Of a stretch of 64,000 nucleotides of DNA, positions 47,584 to 59,109 are shown piece after piece. Source of the stretch: Diphasiastrum complanatum (Eukaryota; Streptophyta; Lycopodiopsida; Lycopodiales; Lycopodiaceae). The notes below the pieces were generated by a model. It was given only the letters and a program-made list of their open reading frames with translations, did not search any database and was not told where the DNA came from. Each line of letters starts with the position of its first letter. Positions within the stretch are counted from its first letter, which is position 1. Location: contig CM055108.1 of NCBI GenBank assembly GCA_029204225.1, positions 26,277,303 to 26,341,302 of the forward strand, in the 5' to 3' direction. Position numbers and translations under genes: made by a program.

Positions 47584-47599
47584 TTGATCCTCTTCCTGC

Positions 47600-48437
47600 T
47601 TGGTCTGGGAACCTTGGTTAAGATATAATTCATCAGATTATATCTGTCAAGAACATTGTGAAGATACGTTTGTTGAGTGATGTAAATCAGTCACCTTGTT
47701 TTGTCTTTGTGGATCTGAATTCCCAAACAGAAGTGAGCTTCGCCCAGATCAGTCATGTCGAACTCTGAAAGCAACATCTATTTCGAATCCTTGACCATAT
47801 TGGTATTGTTGCTAAAGAGCAACGTATTATCCACGTATAAGATGATGATAATTAAGGATTGTTGCACTGACTTGGAATAGACATTGCAATCAACAGTGCT
47901 TGCTTTAAATCCTTGTTCAATGAGGAATGTGTTGATCCTCTGAAACCAAGCTCTGGCATATTGTTTCAAGCTGTACAGTGCTTTGTGGAGTTTACAAACA
48001 TGATTCTTCATACCTTCTAGAACATATCCTTCGGGCTGGATCATGTAGATATCTTCTTGTATAACTCCATTCAGATAGGCTGTTTGTACATCAAGTTGAT
48101 GCACTTCGAGGTTGGCAGCTGCAGCATAAGACATGAGCATTCAGATCGACGAATGTTTGACTACTGGACTGAAAGGCTCGCTTTAGTCGACATTGGAGAT
48201 CTGGGTGAATCCTCATGCTACCAGTCTTGCCTTCCTTCGATCAATTGCTCCGTTGGTATTGTATTTGATCTTAAAGATCCATTTGCAATCAATGATATTG
48301 CAGCCAATAGGAGCTACGACTAATGACCATGTCTGATTCTTGATCAGAGAGAAATACTCTCTGTCCATAGCTTCTCTCCAAAAATCAGATTCTGGTTGGC
48401 TGAATGCCTCTTCGACTGTTGTGGATTCCTGTATCAA
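47600..48437 (-). pseudogene. Copia-8 reverse transcriptase
   Basis: EAFSQPESDFWREAMDREYF begins the RT region (48437); CKWIFKIKYN, RKARLVA, LEVHQLDVQTAYLNGVIQED and KALYSLKQYARAWFQRI follow. The catalytic motif reads YVDN instead of YVDD (near 47830), and there are several in-frame stops. The enzyme would be inactive. Confidence 0.87.
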
Positions 48438-48639
48438 GAGTCAGATAGACTTTGGAGTATACCTTGTGGGCTGTGTGCACACTTGGCTTGATCTTCTGGG
48501 AGGATTCGACTAATGAACTACTCCTGAGACTTGCTGTTGGGTAGCAACAACATCTTCGTTTGATTTGTTGTCTCAAAGTGGGTCGACTATAGACACGCTT
48601 GAGCCAGAAGCTTGGATTGTCGTGTCAATGGCAGGTGAT

Positions 48640-49628
48640 GAGGGTTCTTCTTGAGCAACATCCTTGCCTTTGAGGTCGACAAACTGATCCTCGATGAAGA
48701 CTGTATCTCAACTATACAAGGTCTGCTAAGTATCAGGATCATACAGGTTATAAGTATTATCAGATGAAGTATATCCGATCAGGATGGTTTTGAGACCTTG
48801 GAAGTCCAATTTCTTCCTCGTGTCTTTTGGGATCTGCGCGTAAGCAATGCACCCAAACACTCTTAAGTTCTTCAAAGAAGGCTTAGAGCTTGTCCACACC
48901 TCATGGGGTGTCTTGCCTGAGAGGGCCTTGGTCGAACATCTGTTCTAGATGTAAGCTGCAGTGGAGACAGCTTCAACCCATAATCTCTTGGGCAACGATG
49001 CATGCGATAGCATACATTTGGCAGATTCAACCAGGGTACAGTGCTTTCTCTCGGCTAAGCCATTAGACTGAGGACTGTAAGGAGTGATGGATTGCTGCTC
49101 AATGCCTTGGCTTTGGCAGTACTCCTTAAACTCGATCGAGATATATTCTCCACCGTTATCTGACCTAAGGGCCTTGATTGTCCTTCCAGTCTCCTTCTCT
49201 ACATGCTCCTTGAAGATTCTAAAGCAGGTGAAGGCTTTTGATTTCTTCTTTATAAAATACACCATAGTCCTTCAGGAGAATTCATCAATAAATGTTATGA
49301 AATACTTGGCATTATTCAGCGAAGGAGTTTTCATCGGGCCACAAATATCTGAATGTACAACATCTAGCAATCCTCTAGCAATATGCCGATGGCTTGATTT
49401 AAATGGTTTCCTAGTCTGTTTACCAACTAGACAGCCTTGACAGACAAGTAACTCGACTTTTTTGTGAGGATCGTCGAGATCAAGAACAATAGATTGTCTA
49501 GACATTCGTTGTACAACAACATGATCTAAATGACCAAGTCTATAATGCCAAAGTAAACCTTTATTTGAATGAATAGAAGTACTGAGAGCCTGACTAGAGG
49601 CAGAAAAGCAATGACTTAATTTGTACAA
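48640..49628 (-). pseudogene. Copia-8 integrase
   Basis: GAG-pre-integrase (LLWHYRLGHLDHVVVQRMSR, CQGCLVGKQTRKPF) then the core with all three catalytic acidic residues visible: HSDICGP, LRSDNGGEY and NGLAERKH. One TGA (49272-49274) interrupts the frame where relatives have Arg (CGA to TGA). The C-terminal linker down to 48640 has further stops. This is the best preserved integrase core in the window. Confidence 0.88.
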
Positions 49629-49685
49629 GTATCCATGTCTCTTTTCGATTGCTAGGATCTTGCCTGTCCTATCAACTACTTTACA

Positions 49686-49934
49686 CTAATCACATTCAAA
49701 TTCTACTCTGTGTTCTAGATCTGTGATTCTACTTACAGAGAGCAGATTCGTAGATAAATTTGGTATATAAAGAACTCTAGAGAGTAGCTTAGACTGATCG
49801 TTAGCAAAGCTTAATCTTATAGTGCCTTCACCATTAATAGCTTGTGTGCTATTGTCACCAAGGTGAACATATTTCTGGGTACTGTAAGGTGTATTGGACT
49901 CGTATGCTGAGTGGCTCCGGAATCCAAGAACCAA
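49686..49934 (-). pseudogene. Copia-8 protease region
   Basis: The frame reads HLGDNSTQAINGEGTIRLSF, then LYIPNLSTNLLSVSRITDL, a standard Copia protease C-terminal pattern. The DSG motif is just upstream in another frame (near 49935). Confidence 0.75.
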
Positions 49935-49999
49935 GAACTATCGCCAGATGCTTCTTGATGGCTGGTCATGAAGGCATCATGATCCACTTCTTGAATAGG

Positions 50000-50335
50000 C
50001 TATGGAGCTTCTGTAGCTGCATTTGCCACTTGATTTGACTGCCCTTTGCTGTTGTTCTTCACTTGAAGTATCCGAAAGTCTTGTATTTCGTGGTTATTTA
50101 ACTTGTAGTATCTGCAGAATAGCTTTTTCTTTGTCTGTGGATTCGACTGTTCCTTGTGTTGAGCTGGTTTCTGGTCTGGCTTTGGTTGCTTCGGGCATTT
50201 CTTCTTCTTCTGCTTTGTCGTGCTCTTGTTGGTGTACAAGGCGTGAGAATCAGCTAAGGAACTCGAGGCTTCATTCCTCCGCGTGTGTTCCTGCAACAAC
50301 ATAGTAATGACTCTCGAAAGAGTCAACTATCCTGT
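50000..50335 (-). pseudogene. Copia-8 gag C-terminus with damaged zinc knuckle
   Basis: MTLSRVITMLLQEHTRRNEA, a Lys/Gln-rich linker, then CRYYKLNNHEIQDF where the second Cys and the last Cys of the CCHC knuckle are changed. The frame breaks at the gypsy junction near 50335. Confidence 0.72.
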
Positions 50336-50486
50336 TGGATTTTTCCGATCTTTTCAGATCCAGCCGAATCTTGATGGATCTAGCTTGATTTGGCTTGATC
50401 TTCCTAGATCTAGTGGTGATGGTCTATCAGAATAGCTTTTCGTAACGTGCCACCACCAATCTAGATCTATCTCACTGTGGTGGCCA

Positions 50487-51540
50487 CTATTTGTGCAACT
50501 GGCTATCGTTGATGGGTGTATCGAATGGTGTCCCATCTAGCTTCTCTAAATTCACAGCTCCATGATTAAGAATTTTTTTGATCCGATAAGGACCTTCGCC
50601 TGTGAATCTTAATTTCTCCTTGATCACCTTGGTTTTATACATCAGGACCAGATCTCCGGAACGAAGTTCCTTCTTTTGTAATCTGCGATCATTCCATGCC
50701 TTGCGTCTTTCCTTTTCAGCTGCCAGTGCATGCATAGCTAGTAAGCGTGTTTCACAGAGTTTATGCAGAGCTTCGTGGCGTAGTTATAGAGATTTGGACT
50801 CATTAAGGCGTTGCATCGTAGCAATCCTTAATGAAGGAACTAGAAACTCTACTGGCATTACAGCATCCTGACCATATACCAATTGGAAAGGTGTTTGATT
50901 AGTGCTTCTCTTATATGTTGTCCTGAATGCCCATAGAGCAGCATGCAACTTATGTTCCCAATCTGATCTGCTAGCTTCAACTATTTTTGTGAGCATGCTA
51001 CACAGGATCTTATTGGATGATTCTGCTTGCCCATTACCGTGAGGGTAATATGGATCACGAAAAATTCCTCCAACAAGACCTTGATGGTCTCATTGATGAA
51101 ATGACTTCCACGATTGCTGACTAGCTCCACTGGGTATCCAAAGTGCACAATGATATTTTCATAAAGGAACTTTGTAGTGGTCCTAGCATCAACTACTCTT
51201 ATTGTCTTGGCTTTGACCCACTTGGTGAGATAGTCCGTGGCTACGATTATGTATCGAGCCTAGGTACTCCTTGCTGCCGGGTGAATTGGACCGATGTAAT
51301 CCAATCCCCACTTTTCGAATGGTGCTTGGGCTAAGACTGGGTGCAGTAGGTCATAATTCAATCTCGTTGGTCTCCTCGCCCTTTGGCACACATCGCACTT
51401 TCTCAAGTATTCTTCCGTATCCTTATGAATCATTGGCCACCAACATCCTAATTGCAGGATCTTGCGAACTATAATGTCTGATGCAAAATGGCCTCCACCC
51501 ATGCCTTCATGTGAAAGTGAAATGATCTGGGTGGCCTAGG
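50487..51540 (-). pseudogene. Gypsy-1 integrase
   Basis: HHCC zinc finger (SHEGMGGGH, then CDVCQRA), first core Asp (GLDYIGPI at about 51290), a middle region that is heavily decayed, then a later segment (ALWAFRTTYKRSTNQTPFQL, 50996-50784) and a C-terminal domain (DLVLMYKTKVIKEKLRFTGE, 50735-50487). Stops and frameshifts separate the blocks. Confidence 0.86.
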
Positions 51541-51673
51541 AGAATACACCTCCGAAGAATCCCGTCTGGTCCTCTTCGATACAACTGGATGACAATTAGT
51601 TGATAAGGTCTAGCCTTCAAAATCAATTTCCGTTGATCCGCCTTAGGTAGTGACTTGTCTGGTTGGCCCTACA

Positions 51674-52348
51674 TTAGATATTCAACAATGTCGACAGCCC
51701 CTTCTGATACCGTGCCACATAAAATAAGGCAGCATCGGGCAGCTCATCGTCGGATTGGGTTGCAACCTCCTTTCCCTTGATTCGTGACACATGATCTGCC
51801 ATGTAGTCTTGTTTTCCCTTGCGAACTTCTATCCGAAAATCAAACTTCAACAACAGAAGTAGCCATCTGGTGATTCTCCTGGTATTGCAAGTTTTGTTAC
51901 CGAGATAGAGCAAGGGTTGATGGTCCATATAAAAAGCGAAATGTGTGGCCATCAGGTAGTGCCAAAATTTCTTAACCGCATAGATCATTGCCAGTGCTTC
52001 CCGCTCTGTGGTTGAATAATTCATTTCTGTATCACTGAGCTGTCGGCTTGAAAATCGGATTGGAAATTCCTTTTTGTGTTCACCTGGTTGGGTTAAGACT
52101 GCTCCAACTGCATACTTCGATGCGTCTGTATGTACGTGAAACTCAATGGACAAATTGGGTGGGCGTAAGATTGGTGCTGAAACCAATGCATCCTTAAGCT
52201 TTTGAAAAGCCTTTAGGTCTTCCTTGTTCCAATGTGGATCCGTTGTGAGTTTGTAAATTGGTCGGGCTAACTCCGCAAAATCAAGAATGAAGATCCTATA
52301 ATAGATAGCATGACCCATAAATATGTAGACTTCGTGGATCATTTCCAT
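51674..52348 (-). pseudogene. Gypsy-1 RNase H
   Basis: A 224-residue open block: a tether (YKLTTDPHWNKEDLKAFQKL), then RNase H with FHVHTDASKYAVGAVLTQ, TEREALAMIYAVKKFWHYL, FYMDHQPLLYL and DYMADHVSRIKG. Catalytic acidic residues are present. Confidence 0.88.
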
Positions 52349-52357
52349 CGTGGTAGT

Positions 52358-53037
52358 TCAACAATGACCCTGATTTTTGATAGATCTGTGGCGATCCCGT
52401 GTCTTGACACTATATGGCCGAGAATCAAGCCATGTGTCACCCAAAATTGATATTTTTTTGGATTCAAGGAGATCTAGAAGTGGCAGCATTTTTGTAGCAC
52501 CTTCTCCAAATTGGATAAGTGTTCTGAATCTGGTCCATGCACGCACAGATCGTCCAAGAAAATTTTCAAATTTTTTTGCAAATATTCTTTGAATGCCGTC
52601 TGCATGACTCGCTGGAAGGTTCTTGGGGCATTGCAAAGTCCGAATGGCATCACTTTATAGGCACAGGTTCTCCATTCCGTGGCAAATGCTGTCTTGTGTT
52701 GGTCTTGGGAGGCTATCTTCACCTAGTTGTAGCTGCTGAAGCCGTCCACAAAACTGTAGGCTTTGGCGCCAGCTACTCTGTCGAGGACACTTTTCGTAAA
52801 TGGTAAAAGAAAATGATCCTTTTTGGTGACTGCATTGAGCGACTTCAGATGCACACAAATCCGCATTTTGCCGTTCTTCTTGGGTACTATAACTATCTGT
52901 GATACCCATTCCGTGTGCTCGATTTCATAAATGAAATCTACATCCATCAGCTTCTGCAACTCTTGCTTGATCAGCTTTGTATAATTCGGGTTGCAGCGGT
53001 AGTAACGACTTACCTTGGGGACTGCTCCATCCACCAA
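52358..53037 (-). pseudogene. Gypsy-1 reverse transcriptase
   Basis: VPKKNGKMRICVHLKSLNAV, YSFVDGFSSYN followed by a stop near 52723 (Gln codon CAG to TAG is likely), TAFATEWRTCAYKVMPFGLC, APRTFQRVMQTAF, and FLDDLCVHGPDSEHL with the catalytic DD pair. A frameshift lies near 52480. Confidence 0.88.
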
Positions 53038-53195
53038 GGGTGTTGGTGGAATGCCCTTCAGATCATTGTAACTCTAGACAAAACAATCTTTATACTCCAC
53101 CAACAATGATCGTAGTCTCTTGAATGTGTGGGTGTTAACTACTCTCCCACATGCACTATCTTTTCTTCTTTACCTAGCTCGGGAAGGTTCATTGG

Positions 53196-54068
53196 CTATG
53201 TTTGCGCAGGTCCCTCGAAGACTTGTTCTGCTGGTGCTTGACTTTGAGCAGGTTCTCGTTGGGCTTGTGGCATCATAACTACCACGTCGTCCAAGGTATA
53301 ATTTTTGAAAGTTTCAAGCATCTCATGAACCGGAGCTCGTTGAGATTCCTCCTTCAGCATATTGATCTTATCCTGACTGGTCATCTTTTGGTTTTTCGTC
53401 ACCTGTGTAGAGGATGACGCTGTATCTAAGTCCATCTTGATTGACTTCAAGGAATTCAACACCTTCTTTTTGTCCTTTTTTGTCATTTTGGTGGATTCGT
53501 CCTTGTTGTCTTTCATCGGAAATGTCGTGACATTCATCTCATGGTTGCGAATATCGACATCCATTGTAGCTATTGCCTCTTCGAGTAGATCACTCCATCA
53601 GATCACCTTGTTCTAGCATTGCTTGAACTAATTCTTTTTATTCGCAGGTGCCTTGGTTGGATCGATCCTTGAGACCTTTGCCATAACAGACTTTTGCGGT
53701 GGTTGAGCTGGTACTTTTTGGAGTCCGTAATGATCTGGGTCCATGTGGTGTAGGACCTGCTCATCAGTCAGCTCAATCTCCTTATTATAAGTTAGAGCAT
53801 GTTGCCAAGGGACTAAATCATCATCCACTAGGATCTCAATAGGTTCCGTTGACAGCCATGCTACGTTTATCATATTCACCCCAAATGTGAGGTGTGTCCA
53901 TAGTGTAACACTTGGGTGAAGATGTGCTGGGTTCAGAATCAGATTCATATTGACATGCATGACATCCGTCTCTGAATCATAGTGACCACCCTTGGCTGGC
54001 CTTGGGCGATCGATCGTGTGATCTGTCGTGGATGATCTGTCATCAGCTTTGGGTGCAATAGGTTTCAT
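53196..54068 (-). pseudogene. Gypsy-1 linker between protease and RT
   Basis: Two low-complexity frames rich in Lys, Asp, Gln and Pro (53196-53564 and 53628-54068). Position indicates they belong to the pol polyprotein; no domain is recognised. Confidence 0.6.
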
Positions 54069-54098
54069 CGCCCATGTGGTTGGATCAACCTTTATAGC

Positions 54099-54404
54099 CT
54101 ACTCTCTGTTCTCGAAGGTGATTTTCCCTGTATCCCAGTTGTGTACTACTTGCGCAGTCCTCAACTGTGGTCTTCCCAGTAACACATGGTATGCAATTGG
54201 AGATTCAAGTATATCCATGACTGCAAAAGTGATCACAAACTGCATGCCTGCTATTTTTACAAGAATATCGGCAACTACACCTTTTGGTTTCACACAAGAT
54301 TGATCCACCAACTTGATGGCTCTTGTGCTTGATTGGCAAAGTGATGTTGTGCTCCTCACTTTCCCATGATGCCCCGATGTGGAGGACGTTACTTGTTTCT
54401 TCAT
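54099..54404 (-). pseudogene. Gypsy-1 aspartic protease region
   Basis: It carries ILVKIAGMQFVITFAVMDIL, then SPIAYHVLLGRPQLRTAQVV, the pattern of gypsy retropepsin C-terminal halves (YHVLLGRPW type). The catalytic DTG is not visible in this frame. Confidence 0.7.
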
Positions 54405-54460
54405 AGCCCGTACAATATATGGGCTCAGGCGCTACCGGATCCTCTTCTGCTTTGGCCCAT

Positions 54461-55114
54461 TCAGCTAGAGGCTTTTTGCTTGTGGTGCAATTCGCAGTAG
54501 TTCCCCGAGTGGTAAACTAACACGGCTTGTAAGAAAAAGTGTGAGCCTTTCAGTGCGTGGTTCCTTGGGCTCCACCATGTGAAAGGGTGGTTCATGTTGG
54601 TGCAACCGATCATTCTAATCCGTGCGCAGTGGTGAGCCCACTTGCGGTTCCCATTCGCTGTATTGAGAGTCGCTTTAACCGTTTCCCAGATGGATTTTTC
54701 TTCCTCTGACAGGTTGAAAAACCAATCCTGAGCCACTGCCAATAAGGACATGGGGAACAACATCAGCTTTTCTGCAGGTGTCCGTTCGCCGTAGATTTCA
54801 CAAGCTTGCTCATAGATCTAGAGGAATTGGATGGGATCTGATGATCCATCATATTTTCGTATTTCCATCCGTGGTGCTCTCCGGATTGTTTGCAAGGGAG
54901 CGACAGGTACAGGTTGGCCCATTGGATCCATTGGCGCTGGTTTCGGTTCTGTCTCTTGTTGCACAGTCGCTAATCTGGGAAGGTGTGGTGCTTGATTTGC
55001 TATCCTTCGTGCTATTGATCGTCCTGATCTCAGATTCATCCGATGGTGGGTTCCAAAGTAGCTAGATTTTACTTGTACAGTGGGATGCAATCTGGATCTT
55101 AAGGATCTGATCAA
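54461..55114 (-). pseudogene. Gypsy-1 gag
   Basis: N-terminal part (55114-54818) with MNLRSGR and MEIRKYDGSSDPIQFL; a second block (54763-54461) begins MLFPMSLLAVAQDWFFNLSE then EEKSIWETVK, the Retrotrans_gag pattern. A stop or shift lies between them. Confidence 0.8.
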
Positions 55115-55918
55115 TCTGATTGGCCTAAAGTGAAATTTAGGCCTTTTACGATGGTTTTTCCTTGATAACTTCTTACTCCTTGCACTAATTGACCTGATAT
55201 TTTGACAGTAGCTAGATTTGGTGCAGATATCTCCACTGATCTAGTCTGCGAGGGTTCTCTTGTGTGAGGGTTGGTTGTGCAAGGGTTCTTTAGCTATGTT
55301 TGCAGACAAAAAACTTGATATCTCTCAGATCTTTGGAAAGTAACTCTCTCAAGGATCATAGTAGCTGGATCTGGGTCAAATCTCACTATGGAATTCTTTG
55401 CGAGAGTTAACTCTCGCACTAAGTAAAAATTTCACTGTATGCAAGGGTTTAGAACCAATATTTTGGCTTGATTTTCACCAAATCTCAAAACTAACTCTCG
55501 TAGGCTTCATCATTGATGGAAATTAACATTCTGAATTGATTAAGAGGGTCTGCGAGAGTTCTTACCTTGAGAGGACCCAGACACTCTAATTGAGACATAT
55601 GGAGTATTGCATGTCTGTGTGACGGATATAGGCAGGAGAACTGCATGAAGAGATGTGATCTATTTATAGTTGACCTGCATGGGGATTGCAAGGTTTCATG
55701 CACAGGACTCTACTTTCTATATAATGAGGTGGGCATTCTCCCGTCGACATATTGGGGTTTAGGTTACCAGTTTCTCTCTTCTCCTCTTGCTTCACATGGC
55801 ATGGCTTGGGGGCTAGGTCCAGCTTCGATCTAGGTTTGGTTGGGCGGTTTGGCTCCATAGTCTCTCTTATGGTGTTTTCCTATCCTCATCTTAGGGGCAA
55901 TCCATTAGGGTCTTTACA
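55115..55918. repeat. LTR-like DNA ending at a + strand PBS
   Basis: Noncoding, with repeated GCGAGAG/CTCTCGC and GCAAGGGTT strings and a TATA-like CTATTTATAG near 55660. It ends TTTACA at 55918, directly before a PBS-like sequence, as a + strand Copia LTR would. The start is not defined; part may be the Gypsy-1 leader. Confidence 0.45.
55399..55418. repeat. 20-bp perfect palindrome
   Basis: TGCGAGAGTT followed by its exact reverse complement AACTCTCGCA. Half-site CGAGAG recurs nearby (55495, 55553). Confidence 0.85.
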
Positions 55919-55932
55919 TTGGTATTAGAGCC
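55919..55932 (+). other. Primer-binding-site-like sequence
   Basis: TTGGTATTAGAGCC is the iMet-type PBS with one C-to-T change, directly after an LTR-like end. Confidence 0.6.
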
Positions 55933-56830
55933 TGGCTAAGATGAGATCTTGGATGGGATGGAGACAAGCCCTACATCAAATTGGAAGCACATGGATTTAT
56001 GTCCCAAATATATGTGCAAAAATCTCAAGGGGAAAATTGAATTTGGATCCTCTAATTCGTGTACGAAGCATATTGACAAGAGGAGTGGTATAGTGCACTT
56101 CCACCAGGTTATTATTTTTTTGTTAATATTGCCTCTAATTGGAGTGGATTCATTTCTGATTTTTGTTCCTTTTGTGGAAGATTTCATTTGATGTAGAATT
56201 CTGCATGTGAAATTTCCTTGTGTTTGATTGTCCGAATATGCTTGGTTGAGTTTTGAATCTCTTCCATGAAGTCCATATTGTTAACAACAATTAAAGTTCA
56301 TGTATAGCTTCTGTAAATTTTTGAAAGATTGGGTTAGAGTCAATCTTTCCAAAAGAAAATAATGAGGCTGTAGTAAAAAAACTTGAAATTTGTGCATGTT
56401 GAGAATTGAGAATTTTCAGAACAAATTTTCCTGAAAAACAAGCAATTGGGAGCATAAATCGGATATGTGAGTGTTCGATCTTCTGTTGGAAGCAAACAGT
56501 GATAGGGACATCGAATGTTTGGAATCGTGGAGAAATGGATAACCATGTCTGTGGGAAGGGGATCTACAATTTGTCGGAAGCTTATTCGTTTAACCTTTGG
56601 TGACAAGATGTTGTTTGTTGATTGTCGTCCTGTAGTTGTAAGGCCTGTAATGAATCACAAGGGTTTGATTACCCATGGAATAGTCGATTGGAAGTACAAA
56701 GACAACATGTTTTGTTTCAATACTCGCTGTGAAAATAGCAGCTAGTATTTGTTCGGATCCTCCTCGCTACAAACCTTGATTATTTGAATCAGGATGAGGC
56801 GCTGTGGCTGTTAGGGTGATAAATCATTTG
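55933..56830. other. Unassigned internal DNA
   Basis: No transposon or host domain is recognised. Short frames at 55949-56191 and 56515-56745 have no motif I can name. Confidence 0.4.
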
Positions 56831-57169
56831 AAGGAAGGTTGTTCATTTGCCAACTATAATAAGAAATCCTTCTAACACCACGCAGAGCAGTAGATAGACC
56901 TTGAAAATGCTACCACCACCTTGGAATAGGTGTCAATGCAGCTACAATCAATCTTGTGAGTTTGTATTTTCACCCTAAGCGGCCTCTCCTCTTCCTGCCA
57001 GAGCTACAAAGTGAGCCTGTGAGCTATACTCCTCTCAATCTACTCGAGAGGGTACATATTTGAGCTTCTGCTTATTGAAATTTCACAGTTCTAGCTTGAC
57101 CAATGTTGGTCACATGCATTGTAATTGGCAAGATGGCTATGTAAATAGATGCCACACGTGCCAAACCAC
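56831..57169 (+). repeat. Direct repeat, copy 1
   Basis: 339 bp from AAGGAAGGTTGTTCATTTGC to CACGTGCCAAACCAC, matched by 57966-58298 with scattered substitutions and one short gap. Confidence 0.9.
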
Positions 57170-57965
57170 TATGCGACTATACGAATAATCATATACAACA
57201 AATGAATGAACCTAGATTAGCTATAGGATTAGGGAGAGAGAGAAATTAAAATCCAACAAGATTGTTCTCATGGTGAGATATTTCTTTGACATGCTCTAGC
57301 AATCATTTGAGTGATGGATTTTAAATTTGTCAAATAGATTTCAACCTCATTGATATTGCCATGCATAGAGATTCCCAATGAATTATCTGTTCTTATGATT
57401 GAAGCATAAGATTGATGTCAAATGATTTTGTAGATTACGGCAAGCAATCTACTATTAAGATTCAATTAATTCCATTCATTGGTTTGATTGCAAGTTCAAT
57501 AAGCATAGGGCAGGAAATTTCTTCTATACTTTGGAATGATGATAACATTCACTTGATCTAAGTCTTACAAGTTCTTGCCATGCCTTTCATTTGTGATATA
57601 GTAAATCATATTTGTGATCAACCTTAGTGACACGATGGATATTAAGCTATGGTGGCAAAATGTAGGGGTGAGGGCCATGGATAGGCTAGTGGTAATGGGA
57701 ATAGGAATGAGTCCTACTCAGATGACGTTTGGTGACTATTATGAATTCATCATTGGGTAAGCTTTTGACTTCCGGAATAGTGGTAGATAGGAGATTTTTC
57801 TCCCAACATATTTGGGCTATAAGAGCTATATGTGGTGAAAATAGGCCATTCAAACCTGGAAGAGAAGATATTTGCAAGTGCTCCCATCACAAGGAAGCGA
57901 AGCTTGAGGCAGGTAAAAGTTCAGTAGGATTTAAAGAGCAGAGGCTCAAAAACATGCAAAAGGAC
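57170..57965. other. Spacer between direct repeats
   Basis: 796 bp. A + strand frame (57729-58010) ends inside copy 2 and includes a Cys/His-rich string (CKCSHHKEAK). No function can be assigned. Confidence 0.4.
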
Positions 57966-58298
57966 AAGGAAGGTTGTTCATTTGCCAACTATAATAAGCA
58001 ATCCTTCTAACACCATGCAGAGCAGTAGATAGACCTTGCTACCATCACCTTGGAATAGGTGTCAATGCAACTACAATCAATCTTGTGAGTTTGTATTTTC
58101 ACCCTAAGAAGCCTCTCCTCTTCCTGCCAGAGCTACAAAGTGATTCTGTGAGCTATACTCCTCTCAATCCACTCGAGAGGGTACATATTTGAGCTTCTTC
58201 TTATTGAAATTTCATAGTTCTAGCTTGATTAATTTTGGTCACATGCATTGTTATTGGCAAGATGGCTATGTAAATAGATGCCACACGTGTCAAATCAC
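57966..58298 (+). repeat. Direct repeat, copy 2
   Basis: 333 bp, homologous to 56831-57169 in the same orientation. The edges show no TG/CA termini, so an LTR identity is not supported. Confidence 0.9.
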
Positions 58299-59109
58299 AT
58301 AGGATGCTTTCCAAAGACTTCATTCCTCATATTACATTGTGATAGCATCTTTAAAATGAGGCCAAAGTGTGCTTAGATAAGCTAGAGAAATTCTAGGAGC
58401 TAAAAATAACATGTTTTACATTGTTTCTAGATCTTGGAATATTGATCCCAAGTTAGGGTGGATACAATGACCTATTTTTAGCAGATTCCAGAGAATCCCT
58501 AGATGTCGAGCCAAGCTGAAGACACGAAGTATCTCTCACCCATGACCGAGGAAGTCTCGGAAGGAAGAGATCAAAAGAAACTGAGAGCCGAGCATGAGAG
58601 CCGAGGATTACTAGCTAGGATGATAGTTGTTATCTATGTGAGCCTACATGGTGTATCCCAGAGAAGGAACGACCATGTAGGAGCTAGTAATGTTTCCTAG
58701 GCATTGTAAATAAGTGTAGACCTCCTTAAATAACTTAGAGTGAGCCACCTTTTGATGGTGACCTCTAGTGGAAGGGAAATTTCCACATGTAATTTCTAAT
58801 TTGGTGGAATTGCCACTTGGGCTCCACATGGGTAGCCCTCTTGCTTATTTAAGGGCCCCCCTCTCTTGTGAGGGAGCTTTGACTATATTGTCAATTTCTC
58901 TTGAGTGAATTAAGAAGATCTTCGACGAGTTCTTGATGATTGTGAAGCTCCTTGTTCATGGCAATCTTCTTGAGTGAAATTTCTATGAGCATGTTCTGAT
59001 TTCATTTGTGTTTGTGGATTAATTAGATTTCTTGCTTACTCTCTTGCTTGTGGAATATAGATGTGGATTAACTTCCTTGTTTTTTGTTTTTTTAGTTTTA
59101 GCATGCAGG
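58299..59109. other. Unassigned, LTR-like features
   Basis: Contains CTTGCTTATTTAAGGGCCCC near 58840, a promoter-like TATA context seen in LTRs, and no coding domain. Confidence 0.35.

Larger units (their letters stand above)
46211..50335 (-). mobile_element. Copia-8: longer relative of Copia-6, inverted
   Basis: In - strand order: gag C-terminus (50335), protease, integrase, RT, RNase H (to 46934), then part of a 3' LTR (46855 down to 46211) homologous to the Copia-6 LTR. Its RNase H is almost the same as that of Copia-6, so they are one family. The gag N-terminus, PBS and 5' LTR are missing at the junction with the gypsy element (about 50335), and the first part of the 3' LTR is replaced by about 80-120 bp of other sequence. 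Confidence 0.85.
50336..55114 (-). mobile_element. Gypsy-1: Ty3/gypsy element, Tat/Athila-like
   Basis: In - strand order: gag (55114-54461), protease region (54404-54099), a Lys/Gln-rich linker (54068-53196), RT (53037-52358), RNase H (52348-51674) and integrase (51540-50487), the gypsy order. RT strings such as IEHTEWVSQIVIVPKKNGKM and FLDDL are closest to the Tat/Athila group from memory. Frames are broken by several stops and shifts. LTRs are not defined; the 3' end abuts Copia-8. Confidence 0.87.

Noticed and set aside
56831-58298. Direct repeats as LTRs of a small element
   Set aside because: No TG/CA termini, PBS or PPT next to either copy.
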